A DNA stretch of 17,251 nt. Source: Alphaproteobacteria bacterium (lineage in GTDB: Bacteria > Pseudomonadota > Alphaproteobacteria > UBA8366 > Aestuariispiraceae). The stretch covers positions 1-17,251 of the forward strand of contig SPJV01000055.1 in the NCBI GenBank assembly GCA_006844765.1. Reading direction: 5' to 3'. How positions within the stretch are numbered: the first letter of the stretch is position 1; every line of letters begins with the position of its first letter. The translations under genes and the position numbers were made by a program. Positions 1 through 7,241 of this stretch are shown in pieces. A model generated the notes under the pieces. The model ran no database searches and was not told the DNA's origin. It worked only from the letters and a program-made list of their open reading frames with translations.

Positions 1-1217
1 GCCCGCAATGCCTCGGTCGCCTCCGCCTCCGGCAAGGCCGATCGCGCCGCTTCCTGCCTAAGGATCAGATCGGCAAGCGCCGGCCCCTGGCGTTGGCGTG
101 TCACCTCGACAAGTCCTGCCGCCGTGGCGCCCAGAACATCACAGATAACACTGCCACCAAGTTTGCGCAGCGCGCCTTTCAAGACATCCGCCATCTCTTT
201 CAGCTTGCTGCGTCCCTGAAGGCTGGCGAAGTCTACGACGATCAAGCCACTCATGTTCCGCAGGCGAACCTGTCGGGCGATTTCTTCCGCCGCGCGCCGG
301 TTAAGGCGTTGAGCCGCGGCATCCGCCTGGGATTGGCCGGAACTCGATGAACCGCTATCCACATCAACCGACCAAAGCGCTTCGGTCTTGTCGATTGTCA
401 GGCGCCCGCCACCGGGAATGGCCACTGTCCTTGCCAAAGCATTCTCCAGAGCTTCTGATCCGCCACAGGCCTCAAACAAGGGAGTCTTATCCCCATAGAA
501 CGCAATGTAGGGTGCCAGATCGGGGAAGTCCGTTTCCGCACTCTTCTTCAGCTCGGAAAAGACCTGCCGATCATCCAGCGCCACGCGGGTTTCCGCCCCG
601 GTTTCCAGCAAGAGGCGAGAGACAAAATCAGGAGCCGGCTGCAAAATAGTCCCAGGCGCCGCCGTCTCTGCATCCGATGCCGTTGCTTTCGCACGCGCGA
701 CCAGCGCCTCAGCTTCCCGGCTCAAATCATCAATCGACATCGAAGAGGCTGCCGCCTTCACCGCAAAGCCGCCGTCGGACGGAATCCGCGCCAATTCAAA
801 TGCCTGAGCCGCCCGTTCCTCCGCCTGAGCCCGCCGACGCCCCTGCCCGATTGCGGCGGCATAAGTGGTCCCCTTCCCGTCCGGAACATAGGCAAAGCCC
901 CGGCCGGAGAACATCAGTTTCCGTCCAACCGCAAGCCCCTTGTCGCCAGCCGCGTCGCGGATGACTTGAACCGGCAGGCTCTGCCCCTCGACCAAACCCT
1001 TGGCGCGGGGCAGCATCGCATCCCCCAAGGCGCCCAGATCCAGAAAGGCTGCCCCCAGCCCCTTTTCCAGCTTTGCAACGCGGGCCTGGATAATGGCACC
1101 AACATGCGAGGTCGCCCCATCGCGCTCAATCCAAAGAGCGCATATCCGTCCGTCATCATCTTCCAGCGCCGCCCGCCGTTCGCCTGGAGATATCTCTATG
1201 TAGAGTGTTTCGGTCAT
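1..1217 (-). CDS. rng: Ribonuclease E/G family endoribonuclease (3' end cut by window edge)
   Basis: At least 405 codons are visible; the C-terminus lies beyond base 1. RNase E/G enzymes cleave single-stranded RNA in rRNA processing and mRNA turnover, in the cytoplasm. An S1-like RNA-binding region covers about residues 35-100 (AIIQARVAKLEKGLGAAFLD). The catalytic metal site is recognisable: DVDSG at 285-289 (the Asp-x-Asn/Asp pair, D285 and D287) and VVDFASL at 327-333 (D329), followed by the family signature EVTRQRQGPAL at 371-381. The ATG overlaps the maf stop codon by four bases (ATGA), so the two genes are translationally coupled; maf followed by a short RNase E/G is a familiar alphaproteobacterial order. 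No CPxC zinc-link follows the RQRQGPAL block in the visible part, which fits the short RNase G-like form rather than full RNase E. The family is certain; rng versus rne is less so. Confidence 0.88.
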   Translation of the reverse strand, partial: MTETLYIEISPGERRAALEDDDGRICALWIERDGATSHVGAIIQARVAKLEKGLGAAFLDLGALGDAMLPRAKGLVEGQSLPVQVIRDAAGDKGLAVGRKLMFSGRGFAYVPDGKGTTYAAAIGQGRRRAQAEERAAQAFELARIPSDGGFAVKAAASSMSIDDLSREAEALVARAKATASDAETAAPGTILQPAPDFVSRLLLETGAETRVALDDRQVFSELKKSAETDFPDLAPYIAFYGDKTPLFEACGGSEALENALARTVAIPGGGRLTIDKTEALWSVDVDSGSSSSGQSQADAAAQRLNRRAAEEIARQVRLRNMSGLIVVDFASLQGRSKLKEMADVLKGALRKLGGSVICDVLGATAAGLVEVTRQRQGPALADLILRQEAARSALPEAEATEALR

Positions 1218-1804
1218 GGCGTAGCAGGTCCTATCCCAAATGATGCAAGTAGCTTGGCAGTTTCGTGCAGCGGCAGCCCGACAACATTTGAATAACTACC
1301 GGAAATTTTCTCGATAAAGGCTTCTGCGAGCCCCTGGATGGCGTAGCCGCCGGCTTTTCCATCCCATTCTGCTGAGCGCAGATACCCCTCTTTTTCGACA
1401 GAAGAAAGCCGCTTGAAGGTTACCGCTGTCTCGACGAGGCGGAAAAGGTGCTTTCCGTCCGGCGAAATCAGAGAAACCCCGCCAAAGACGCGGTGCCGAC
1501 GACCTGACAACAGATCCAGGCAGCGGTCTGCTGTCGCACGATCCTCCGCCTTCGGCAATATCCGTCGACCAACGCCAACAACCGTATCCGCGCCGAGCAC
1601 AAGGCATCCGGGGAACTGTGCGGCCCCCGCCCGCGCCTTATCTTGCGCCAATCGCGCCGCGTGGTGTCGCGGCAGTTCCCCCTTCATCGGGGTTTCGTCG
1701 ACATCCATGGGCGCCACCTCGTCCGGCACAACGCCGATCCGCGCTAATAGGTCCAATCGACGTGGACTAGCGGAAGCGAGAATTAGGCGAGGAGCAGAAG
1801 CCAT
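1214..1804 (-). CDS. maf: Maf-type nucleoside triphosphate pyrophosphatase (dTTP/UTP type)
   Basis: 196 residues, normal for Maf. These cytoplasmic enzymes hydrolyse non-canonical or excess nucleoside triphosphates to the monophosphate and PPi. Visible motifs: substrate-loop SASPRR at 11-16, the ADTVV block at 72-76 with the catalytic Asp, GKAGGYAIQG at 149-158, and SGSYSNVVGLPL at 168-179. The GKAGGYAIQG form matches the YhdE (dTTP/UTP) branch rather than the YceF (7-methyl-GTP) branch. I chose the ATG at 1804 because the family begins a few residues before the LASASPRR block; the open frame continues upstream but that part has no Maf character. The gene's TGA overlaps the start of the RNase E/G gene by four bases. 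In many alphaproteobacteria infA precedes maf; here a divergent Rieske oxygenase gene lies on that side. Confidence 0.93.
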   Translation of the reverse strand: MASAPRLILASASPRRLDLLARIGVVPDEVAPMDVDETPMKGELPRHHAARLAQDKARAGAAQFPGCLVLGADTVVGVGRRILPKAEDRATADRCLDLLSGRRHRVFGGVSLISPDGKHLFRLVETAVTFKRLSSVEKEGYLRSAEWDGKAGGYAIQGLAEAFIEKISGSYSNVVGLPLHETAKLLASFGIGPATP

Positions 1805-1886
1805 AGACAGCCTGTTAGGTGAGGTTGCGGAAATCCAGTGCTTACCCGCATCGCACCGATGGAACAACTGGAACGCTGTTATTCGT

Positions 1887-1922
1887 GAATTGGCGTGACG
1901 GCGCGAATTGGCTTGACGACGC
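1887..1922. repeat. Two tandem 18-bp repeats between maf and the Rieske gene
   Basis: GAATTGGCGTGACGGCGC (1887-1904) is followed immediately by GAATTGGCTTGACGACGC (1905-1922), two mismatches apart. They sit in the 166-bp divergent intergenic region. The second copy carries TTGACG (1913-1918), which could be a -35 element for the plus-strand gene; the first copy has GTGACG at the same place. Function unknown; a repeated operator half-site is one possibility. Confidence 0.7.
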
Positions 1923-1940
1923 GCATTGCCCGGTGATGAT
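1913..1940 (+). promoter_or_regulatory. Weak candidate promoter for the Rieske gene
   Basis: TTGACG at 1913-1918 and GATGAT at 1935-1940 are separated by 16 bp, ending 30 bp before the ATG at 1971. The -35 is good and the -10 is poor, so this is only a candidate. Confidence 0.25.
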
Positions 1941-1970
1941 CGCACGATTCCACAAGACCTTGGCTCTGCA

Positions 1971-3101
1971 ATGAATGATCTCCGCACTCTTCTGAATAGC
2001 CTCAAGCAGCGCGCAGATTTGCCACGCGATGCAACGGCTGAGGCACAGAGCCTCCCACCCGCAGTGTACCATGACGCAGAATTGCTGGCGCTTGAGGAAG
2101 ATCGAATCTTTTCCCGTGATTGGCTTTGTGCGGGCCGCGCAGATGAGATTGCCGCGCCGGGTGATTACCTGACATTCTCCATCGGGAAACAGCCGATCTT
2201 TTGCATTCGCCAAGCGGATGGCGAAATCCGTGCTTTTGCCAATGTGTGCCGACATCGGATGATGAAACTGCTGGAAGGACGCGGGTCGGCGAAGCGTTTT
2301 GCGTGCCCTTATCACGGTTGGGTCTATGACATGACCGGGCAGGCTGTTCGCATCCCACATATGCCAAAGCAGGATGATCCGATCTGCTTGCCGGAAATCC
2401 GGGTCGAAATCTGGCAGGGCTGGATTTACGTCACGGCAAATGCCCACGCCACGCCAGTCGCTGAAAAATTGGCTGCTTTGGAACCAATGGTCGCCCGCTA
2501 TCGCCAGGAAGACTATGTCTCCGTCGTGACAGAAGACCATCGATGGGCGACGAACTGGAAAGTCCTGACCGAGAACTTCATGGAGGGCTACCACCTTCCC
2601 ATCGCCCATCGAAAAACGGTCGGGGCATGGTTCTCAGCGACAGAAGTTACGTTTCCTGAAGAACGGCATTCTGATTTCACCTATCAGATTTTTGCGAAAG
2701 ATATGGACGCGACCTATGGCGTCGCCCATCCCGACAACACTCATCTGACAGACAAATGGCGCAATCACACCGTCATGCCGACGGTGTTTCCCTGTCATAT
2801 GTATATCCTGGCGCCAGATCACCTCTGGTACTTGAGCCTGCGACCCGACGGCCCCGGCCATACTCATATTCGTTTCGGTGTCGCCATTGCGCCTGAAGTG
2901 AAAGCCGCCTGGGGCGATGATCCGAAGCCGCTGGCTGATTTGACCGATTTCTTCGCGCGGGTAAATGCGGAAGATCGCGCGCTTGTCGAATCCGTCACCG
3001 CAAACGCTTCAGCGCCGCTGTCTACGCCCGGCCCACTTTCCTGGACCGAGCACGAATTGCGTGACTACCACGGCTATCTGGCGTCGCGCCTGGTTGATTG
3101 A
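1971..3101 (+). CDS. Rieske non-haem iron oxygenase, alpha subunit (carnitine/betaine demethylase-like)
   Basis: 376 residues. Such enzymes use a Rieske [2Fe-2S] cluster and a mononuclear iron to activate O2 and hydroxylate or demethylate a substrate, fed by a separate reductase. Rieske ligands: C93 and H95 (CRH), C112 and H115 (CPYHGW). Mononuclear iron site: H208 and H213 in ENFMEGYHLPIAH, with a probable third ligand near D335 (FARVNAEDRALVES). The bridging acid is Glu (E205), as in carnitine monooxygenase CntA, where classical ring dioxygenases have Asp; this points to a demethylase or monooxygenase type. I chose the ATG at 1971; a TTG at 1926 in frame adds 15 residues without family character. 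There is no clear Shine-Dalgarno sequence. The gene is alone: divergent from maf, convergent with the next gene 12 bp away, and no reductase is nearby. Substrate unknown. Confidence 0.88.
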   Translation: MNDLRTLLNSLKQRADLPRDATAEAQSLPPAVYHDAELLALEEDRIFSRDWLCAGRADEIAAPGDYLTFSIGKQPIFCIRQADGEIRAFANVCRHRMMKLLEGRGSAKRFACPYHGWVYDMTGQAVRIPHMPKQDDPICLPEIRVEIWQGWIYVTANAHATPVAEKLAALEPMVARYRQEDYVSVVTEDHRWATNWKVLTENFMEGYHLPIAHRKTVGAWFSATEVTFPEERHSDFTYQIFAKDMDATYGVAHPDNTHLTDKWRNHTVMPTVFPCHMYILAPDHLWYLSLRPDGPGHTHIRFGVAIAPEVKAAWGDDPKPLADLTDFFARVNAEDRALVESVTANASAPLSTPGPLSWTEHELRDYHGYLASRLVD

Positions 3102-3113
3102 CTAAGGCATCGC

Positions 3114-3638
3114 TTATTCAGGCACACCGGCGCCAATGTCGAAATATGTGCGCTCCCCTACCGCAATCTGCTCCGTCCGGTCGCCATCTTCTCTCTCAAG
3201 CCACTCGTCAGGGTCCAGATCACATACCGTAAGATACAGAAGCGGATTTTCTCCTTCCCGACATAGCATCGGGAGGCCCAGTGTCTCTACCTCTAAACTG
3301 GTGCCACTAGAACGCTGAAGACGAGCAAAGACGCGCATGCCACAGGGGTGTGTCGCAACCGTCCAAAACGCTTTGGACGCCGACTCTCTGCGCTGGGGAT
3401 CGACGAGATCGAGGTAATTCCGTCCGGTACACGTCATCCCGTGGCGATGGTCCATATGAGTGCCGGATAGACGAACTTTTATGAAATCGGCGGAAATCAG
3501 TTCATAAATCGCAAAATCGGCGAGCAATCCCGGTACGGCTTCCGGACGGAAATCTGAAGAACTTGGTAACAAGTCGGACCGGGGAAGGCTTTGCCAATGA
3601 GCCAGAAATTGCGCATTGACCTGTTTCTTAAATTCCAT
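3114..3638 (-). CDS. PAS_5-family protein (PF07310-like), function unknown
   Basis: About 174 residues from the start at 3638. The pattern HWQSLPRSDLLPSSSDFRPEAVPGLL (14-39), then a strand-rich stretch with VRLSGTHMDHRHGMTCTGRNYLDLVD (55-80), is that of the PAS_5 family, which is common in alphaproteobacteria. These are single PAS-like domains with no attached kinase or output domain; their roles are mostly undefined, so I do not propose a signal. Start choice is uncertain: the frame stays open to an ATG at 3761, which would add 41 residues and overlap the end of gapR by 14 bases. I prefer 3638 because the family motif starts about 14 residues after it. Neither start has a convincing Shine-Dalgarno sequence. 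It lies downstream of gapR on the same strand and may share its transcript. Confidence 0.7.
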   Translation of the reverse strand: MEFKKQVNAQFLAHWQSLPRSDLLPSSSDFRPEAVPGLLADFAIYELISADFIKVRLSGTHMDHRHGMTCTGRNYLDLVDPQRRESASKAFWTVATHPCGMRVFARLQRSSGTSLEVETLGLPMLCREGENPLLYLTVCDLDPDEWLEREDGDRTEQIAVGERTYFDIGAGVPE

Positions 3639-3747
3639 AACTGACTGCCACGCTAATTCGTCTAACGATGATCGATACAAGGCTATACTGACATAACCAC
3701 TAAGCCGATCCTCGCACGATTTTGCCGCACGAATTTCCCAATCGAAC

Positions 3748-4038
3748 TTACAGCATGCCAATTGCGCTCATATAGGTGTCCAGCAGTTCGTCTTCTTCAC
3801 GGCGCGCTTGATCATCCTTCTTCCGCAGAGAGACGATTTTGCGCATGATCTTCGCATCGAACCCCTGCCCTTTGGCCTCCGCATAGACTTCTTTGATATC
3901 GTCTGCGAGTGCTTTCTTTTCTTCTTCAAGGCGTTCTATCCGCTCGATGAAAGAGCGCAGGCGCTGGCCGGTGACATTATTGGCTTCATCGGTAACATCG
4001 GATGTCGCGGGGGAAGGAACGGCGGCAAGATCGGCCAT
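3748..4038 (-). CDS. gapR: GapR nucleoid-associated protein (DUF2312)
   Basis: 96 residues, normal for the family. In Caulobacter GapR binds AT-rich, overtwisted DNA ahead of replication and transcription and supports topoisomerase action; here it should be a cytoplasmic, DNA-bound dimer or tetramer. Recognised from GQRLRSFIERIERLEEEKKA (24-43), then IKEVYAEAKGQGFDAKIMRK (48-67), then IVSLRKKDDQARREEDELLDTYM (68-90), a nearly all-helical, highly charged protein with a coiled coil. A good AGGAGA Shine-Dalgarno sequence lies about 8 bases before the ATG at 4038. A matching promoter lies upstream (separate entry), within the leader shared with the divergent hemN. Confidence 0.95.
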   Translation of the reverse strand: MADLAAVPSPATSDVTDEANNVTGQRLRSFIERIERLEEEKKALADDIKEVYAEAKGQGFDAKIMRKIVSLRKKDDQARREEDELLDTYMSAIGML

Positions 4039-4094
4039 CTGAGGATCTCCTGATCAAAAAAATGGGGGGCACGACGATGCCGCGCATAGGGTCA

Positions 4095-4123
4095 ACATTA
4101 TCCCGCCGCGTCCGTTGCTTCAA
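4095..4123 (-). promoter_or_regulatory. Candidate sigma70-type promoter of gapR
   Basis: Reading the minus strand, TTGAAG (4123-4118) and TAATGT (4100-4095) are exactly 17 bp apart, ending about 57 bp before the gapR ATG. Both hexamers match the consensus in four of six bases. Confidence 0.5.
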
Positions 4124-4145
4124 GCTCAACCGCTTCTTCAATTGC

Positions 4146-4159
4146 TTGATCGAAGTCAA
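4146..4159 (+). promoter_or_regulatory. FNR/FixK-type box upstream of hemN
   Basis: TTGAT-CGAA-GTCAA differs from the TTGAT-N4-ATCAA consensus at one base. It is centred at 4152.5. An AT-rich -10-like element, CAATAT, occupies 4182-4187. With that -10, transcription would start near 4194, which puts the box at -41.5, the classical class II activation position. Oxygen-independent HemN is commonly activated by FNR/FixK-type regulators at low oxygen, which supports the site. Confidence 0.6.
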
Positions 4160-4185
4160 TGCTTTCAGCCTCGCGGCCCATCAAT

Positions 4186-5571
4186 ATGGCTCACATGAGA
4201 AACGAACTTCTTAAGAAATATGGTGGACCGGTCCCTCGATATACGAGTTACCCTACCGCCCCGCAAATGACGTCGGATATCGATGGCGACGTCGTCCTTC
4301 AATGGGTGAGCGAATTACCGAACGACGAGCCGATCTCCCTCTATTGCCACATACCGTTTTGCGATAGCCTTTGCTGGTTCTGTGGATGCCATACGAAGGT
4401 GACGAACCGCGCCGAAAATTCAGACGGCCCTGTTTCCCGCTATGTGGCGTTAATGGAACAAGAGTTGCTGACCCTGGCAGCGGCGGCATCCAAAGGTGCG
4501 AACAATCCTCCGTCAACAGCACGCATTCATTGGGGCGGTGGTTCCCCGACAATATTAACGCCGGATCTCATCACCCGACTGTCGGCAGCCATCGATAATG
4601 CCTTCCCCATCGCGGAGGGCAGGGTCTTCTCAGTAGAAATCGACCCCAGAGGTGTTGACTTGGACCGGATGGAGGCGCTTGCCGCCGCCGGTGTCAACCG
4701 GATCAGTATCGGCGTACAAGACTTCGACCCTGCCGTTCAAACCGCGATCAATCGCCGCCAAAGCTTCGATGAAACCGAGCGTGTAGTCTCCGGTATGCGG
4801 GAACGCGGCGTCGAAAGCATCAATATCGATTTGATCTATGGCTTACCTTTCCAGACAAGCGGCACGATTGACGCGACCATTGATCAGGTTATGCGCCTAG
4901 CGCCGGATCGTATCTCGCTGTTTGGCTACGCCCATGTGCCATGGATGAAGAAACACCAGGCTTTAATCGACACGGATACATTACCGGATCAGGAAAACCG
5001 CGCTATCATGGCTACGCAGGCGGCAAAGCTTCTTTGCAAAGCGGGATATGAGCAAATCGGCATCGACCATTTCGCTTTGCCAAAAGACAGATTGGTCGCA
5101 TTGCGCGATACAGGACAGCTGCGGAGAAACTTCCAAGGGTACACGGATGACCCAACCAAAACACTGCTTGGATGTGGCGTCTCCGCAATCAGTCGTTTCT
5201 CATCCGGCCTTGCCCAAAACGAAACAGAACTTCCAGCCTACCGCCGACACGTCCTTGCCGGAGAGCCACCGATCGCGCGCGGATGTCGGACAAACAAGCA
5301 TGACCGGCTAAGAGCCGCCATTATCGAGAAACTGATGTGCAACTTCGCCGTCGACCTGAGACAGATCCTCAATGATATGAATTCGGATTCAAAAGAAATC
5401 GAAGCGGATATCGACCGATTGAGTCCCTTGGTCAGAGACGGTCTTGTCACCTTGTCCGAAGGATTGATCCTATCGATAACGGATTTGGGGCGCCCCTATA
5501 CCCGCCAAGTGGCTGCCTGTTTTGATGAATATCTGCCACGTGCCAAGGGCCGGCATTCAATGACGGTTTAG
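4186..5571 (+). CDS. hemN: Oxygen-independent coproporphyrinogen III dehydrogenase
   Basis: 461 residues from the ATG at 4186. HemN is a cytoplasmic radical-SAM enzyme that converts coproporphyrinogen III to protoporphyrinogen IX without oxygen, in haem synthesis. The iron-sulphur signature is C59-x3-C63-x2-C66, followed by the extra Cys C68 typical of true HemN (CDSLCWFCGC). Other family blocks are visible: GPVPRYTSYPTA near the N-terminus, GGGSPT, SIGVQDF, DLIYGLPFQT, and RNFQGYTDDPTKTLLGCGVSAISRF. These separate it from the HemW haem chaperones. Start codons at 4159, 4186 and 4195 are all in frame; 4159 overlaps the FNR-like box and is unlikely. There is no strong Shine-Dalgarno sequence before 4186 or 4195. 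It is divergent from gapR and convergent with the CYTH-CHAD gene. Confidence 0.95.
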   Translation: MAHMRNELLKKYGGPVPRYTSYPTAPQMTSDIDGDVVLQWVSELPNDEPISLYCHIPFCDSLCWFCGCHTKVTNRAENSDGPVSRYVALMEQELLTLAAAASKGANNPPSTARIHWGGGSPTILTPDLITRLSAAIDNAFPIAEGRVFSVEIDPRGVDLDRMEALAAAGVNRISIGVQDFDPAVQTAINRRQSFDETERVVSGMRERGVESINIDLIYGLPFQTSGTIDATIDQVMRLAPDRISLFGYAHVPWMKKHQALIDTDTLPDQENRAIMATQAAKLLCKAGYEQIGIDHFALPKDRLVALRDTGQLRRNFQGYTDDPTKTLLGCGVSAISRFSSGLAQNETELPAYRRHVLAGEPPIARGCRTNKHDRLRAAIIEKLMCNFAVDLRQILNDMNSDSKEIEADIDRLSPLVRDGLVTLSEGLILSITDLGRPYTRQVAACFDEYLPRAKGRHSMTV

Positions 5572-5602
5572 AACACGCCAGGCGGTACAGCATTCAAGCG
5601 CC

Positions 5603-7114
5603 TTAACGCCAGAAAGGCTCCACAGCGCGAAATACTCCCCATAGCTCAGTTAATCGATTGAGGCCTGTTTCAATACGATTATCGAAATCTGTCTGGATCA
5701 ACGCCTCGGTCTCGGGATCGAGCGGGTCGCCCGCCGGCGCAATCTGTTCTATCAAGGCACGGGCAACAACCGCGTCATTCAGGGCCCCTAAACAATCCTG
5801 AAGTTTCTTGGCAGCCCGGACCATCGGTTTTGCTGCTGTCCCATAAAGAGGCTCAAAAAACTCCAATGCATAGCGGAGCTTCTTTATTTCAATCCTCAGC
5901 GCATGTTGGTTTTGTTCCGGCAAGGCCCGCGGATCTTCGCCACCGTCATTCAACACAACCGCCAAGCGCCCTTCCAGCAAGGTAGCACCATAGTCCAAAG
6001 CATTCTGCGCCTCCGCCCGAGGATGCGGGGTCAGTCCAAAATTCATCAGGCGAAGTTGCAGGCGTCCGTAGCGTTGTGACGTTATCGCATCCCGTGCTGC
6101 TTCATAAGCCAGTTCCCGCGCGCGCCAGGCTTTCTTCCGAAAGGCCTTCAATCCGGCATGATCTGCATGACGCGCGACAAGCGGCTCAATCGTCTCATCC
6201 AACAAGACATCCCAATCGCGCGCCGGACCAAGCGCGACTTGCAGCCAGCCCAGACGTTTCGCTAACCGCGCCCGCGACCCATCCTTTAGCAGCGGGCGAT
6301 AGGCGGTCAGAAGCGCGCGAGCCCGCCGAACCGCAACCCGTGCCTGATGCACACCTTCCGGATCTTCCCCACGCATTACTGCAGTTTGGTTTGCGATGAT
6401 TTGATCCGTCGCAGCCCCCAACATTGCAGAAAAGACCGACCAAGCGCTGTCATTTGGCTGGATCGTCGGTACCTGGGCTTTCTCCGGTTTCCGAACGCCA
6501 TTTTGAAACAACAAATAACCGCGTGAGGCCTTGGTATCATCGCTGACCTGAAAAATGTTTCGTTTGGAGAGGTCACGGGCGAAGCTCAGCAGGTCACTGA
6601 CATTCCCGCCCTTCATCTCAAGTTCTGCTTCACAAACCGGCACACTGCGCTTGCCGGATCGTACCTCGCCTTCATCCAAGACCATTTCGATCTCGCTGTC
6701 GCCCCAAGCGATATCCCAGATCGTGCGGCTAATATCGGTCACGAAAACAGGCAAAAGCGGCTTGCCATCGGTTAGCGATGCAACCACGGCCCGCGCGTCA
6801 TCGTCATCGATTAAGGATAGGTCGGGAACGTCCCCGGTCGTGACGGCTTCAATCTCGCGGCGAGTCTGCAGCGCCCCGACACTCCCTTCAATCCGTACCT
6901 TCAAGGTCTGAAGCCGAACCGGGCCTTCCTGACGGATACGGAGCGCGGATTTGGCGTTGCGAAGCGCCAAGTCTTGCGTGTCAAAATAGACGGCAAACAG
7001 CTTCCGGTTCCTGGCCCGGCCTTTCTTATAGGCATGAATAGCCGGATCGCGCCGGAGTTTTCGTGCCCCCAGCGCGTCAAGAGAAAGCTTTAATTCTATT
7101 TCTGTACCAGCCAT
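5603..7114 (-). CDS. CYTH-CHAD domain protein (inorganic triphosphatase-like)
   Basis: 503 residues. The N-terminal CYTH domain (about 1-205) opens with EIELKL (5-10), the ExExK signature of triphosphate tunnel enzymes, and continues with YFDTQDLALRNAKSALRIRQ (43-62) and SEIEMVLDEGEV (140-151). The C-terminal CHAD domain (about 225-500) is helical and rich in His and basic residues, with GVHQARVAVRRARALL (254-269) and HALRIEIKKLRYALEFF in its second half. CYTH domains of this kind hydrolyse inorganic triphosphate (E. coli YgiF is the model), and CHAD domains bind polyphosphate, so a role in tripolyphosphate or polyphosphate metabolism is likely. The start at 7114 is right because the ExExK motif follows at once; no clear Shine-Dalgarno sequence is present. 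Confidence 0.92.
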   Translation of the reverse strand: MAGTEIELKLSLDALGARKLRRDPAIHAYKKGRARNRKLFAVYFDTQDLALRNAKSALRIRQEGPVRLQTLKVRIEGSVGALQTRREIEAVTTGDVPDLSLIDDDDARAVVASLTDGKPLLPVFVTDISRTIWDIAWGDSEIEMVLDEGEVRSGKRSVPVCEAELEMKGGNVSDLLSFARDLSKRNIFQVSDDTKASRGYLLFQNGVRKPEKAQVPTIQPNDSAWSVFSAMLGAATDQIIANQTAVMRGEDPEGVHQARVAVRRARALLTAYRPLLKDGSRARLAKRLGWLQVALGPARDWDVLLDETIEPLVARHADHAGLKAFRKKAWRARELAYEAARDAITSQRYGRLQLRLMNFGLTPHPRAEAQNALDYGATLLEGRLAVVLNDGGEDPRALPEQNQHALRIEIKKLRYALEFFEPLYGTAAKPMVRAAKKLQDCLGALNDAVVARALIEQIAPAGDPLDPETEALIQTDFDNRIETGLNRLTELWGVFRAVEPFWR

Positions 7115-7197
7115 CGAAAGGAATATTTATAAGTTCAGGCTGCCACACAAATAAAAACACCCCTCGAAATAGGAGTTTAACAAAACTGTAACACTTG

Positions 7198-7215
7198 AAT
7201 ACTTACTATAGTATT
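7198..7215. repeat. Short inverted repeat in the AT-rich region between the SDR and CYTH-CHAD genes
   Basis: AATACT (7198-7203) and AGTATT (7210-7215) are perfect 6-bp arms around a 6-bp centre. The 127-bp gap (7115-7241) is clearly AT-richer than its surroundings. On the minus strand the dyad contains TATAGT, a good -10 for the CYTH-CHAD gene, but no good -35 lies at the right distance. It may be an operator or promoter region. Confidence 0.4.
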
Positions 7216-7241
7216 GTTTTTGTTGAAATGAACATTCGAAA

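Noticed and set aside
1413..1898. Long plus-strand open frame across maf
   Set aside because: It runs antisense to the clear Maf coding sequence, is rich in Arg/Ser/Pro and has no recognisable motif; it is a shadow of maf.
1842..2609. 255-codon minus-strand frame opposite the first Rieske gene
   Set aside because: The plus strand encodes all Rieske and iron-site motifs; the minus frame is a shadow.
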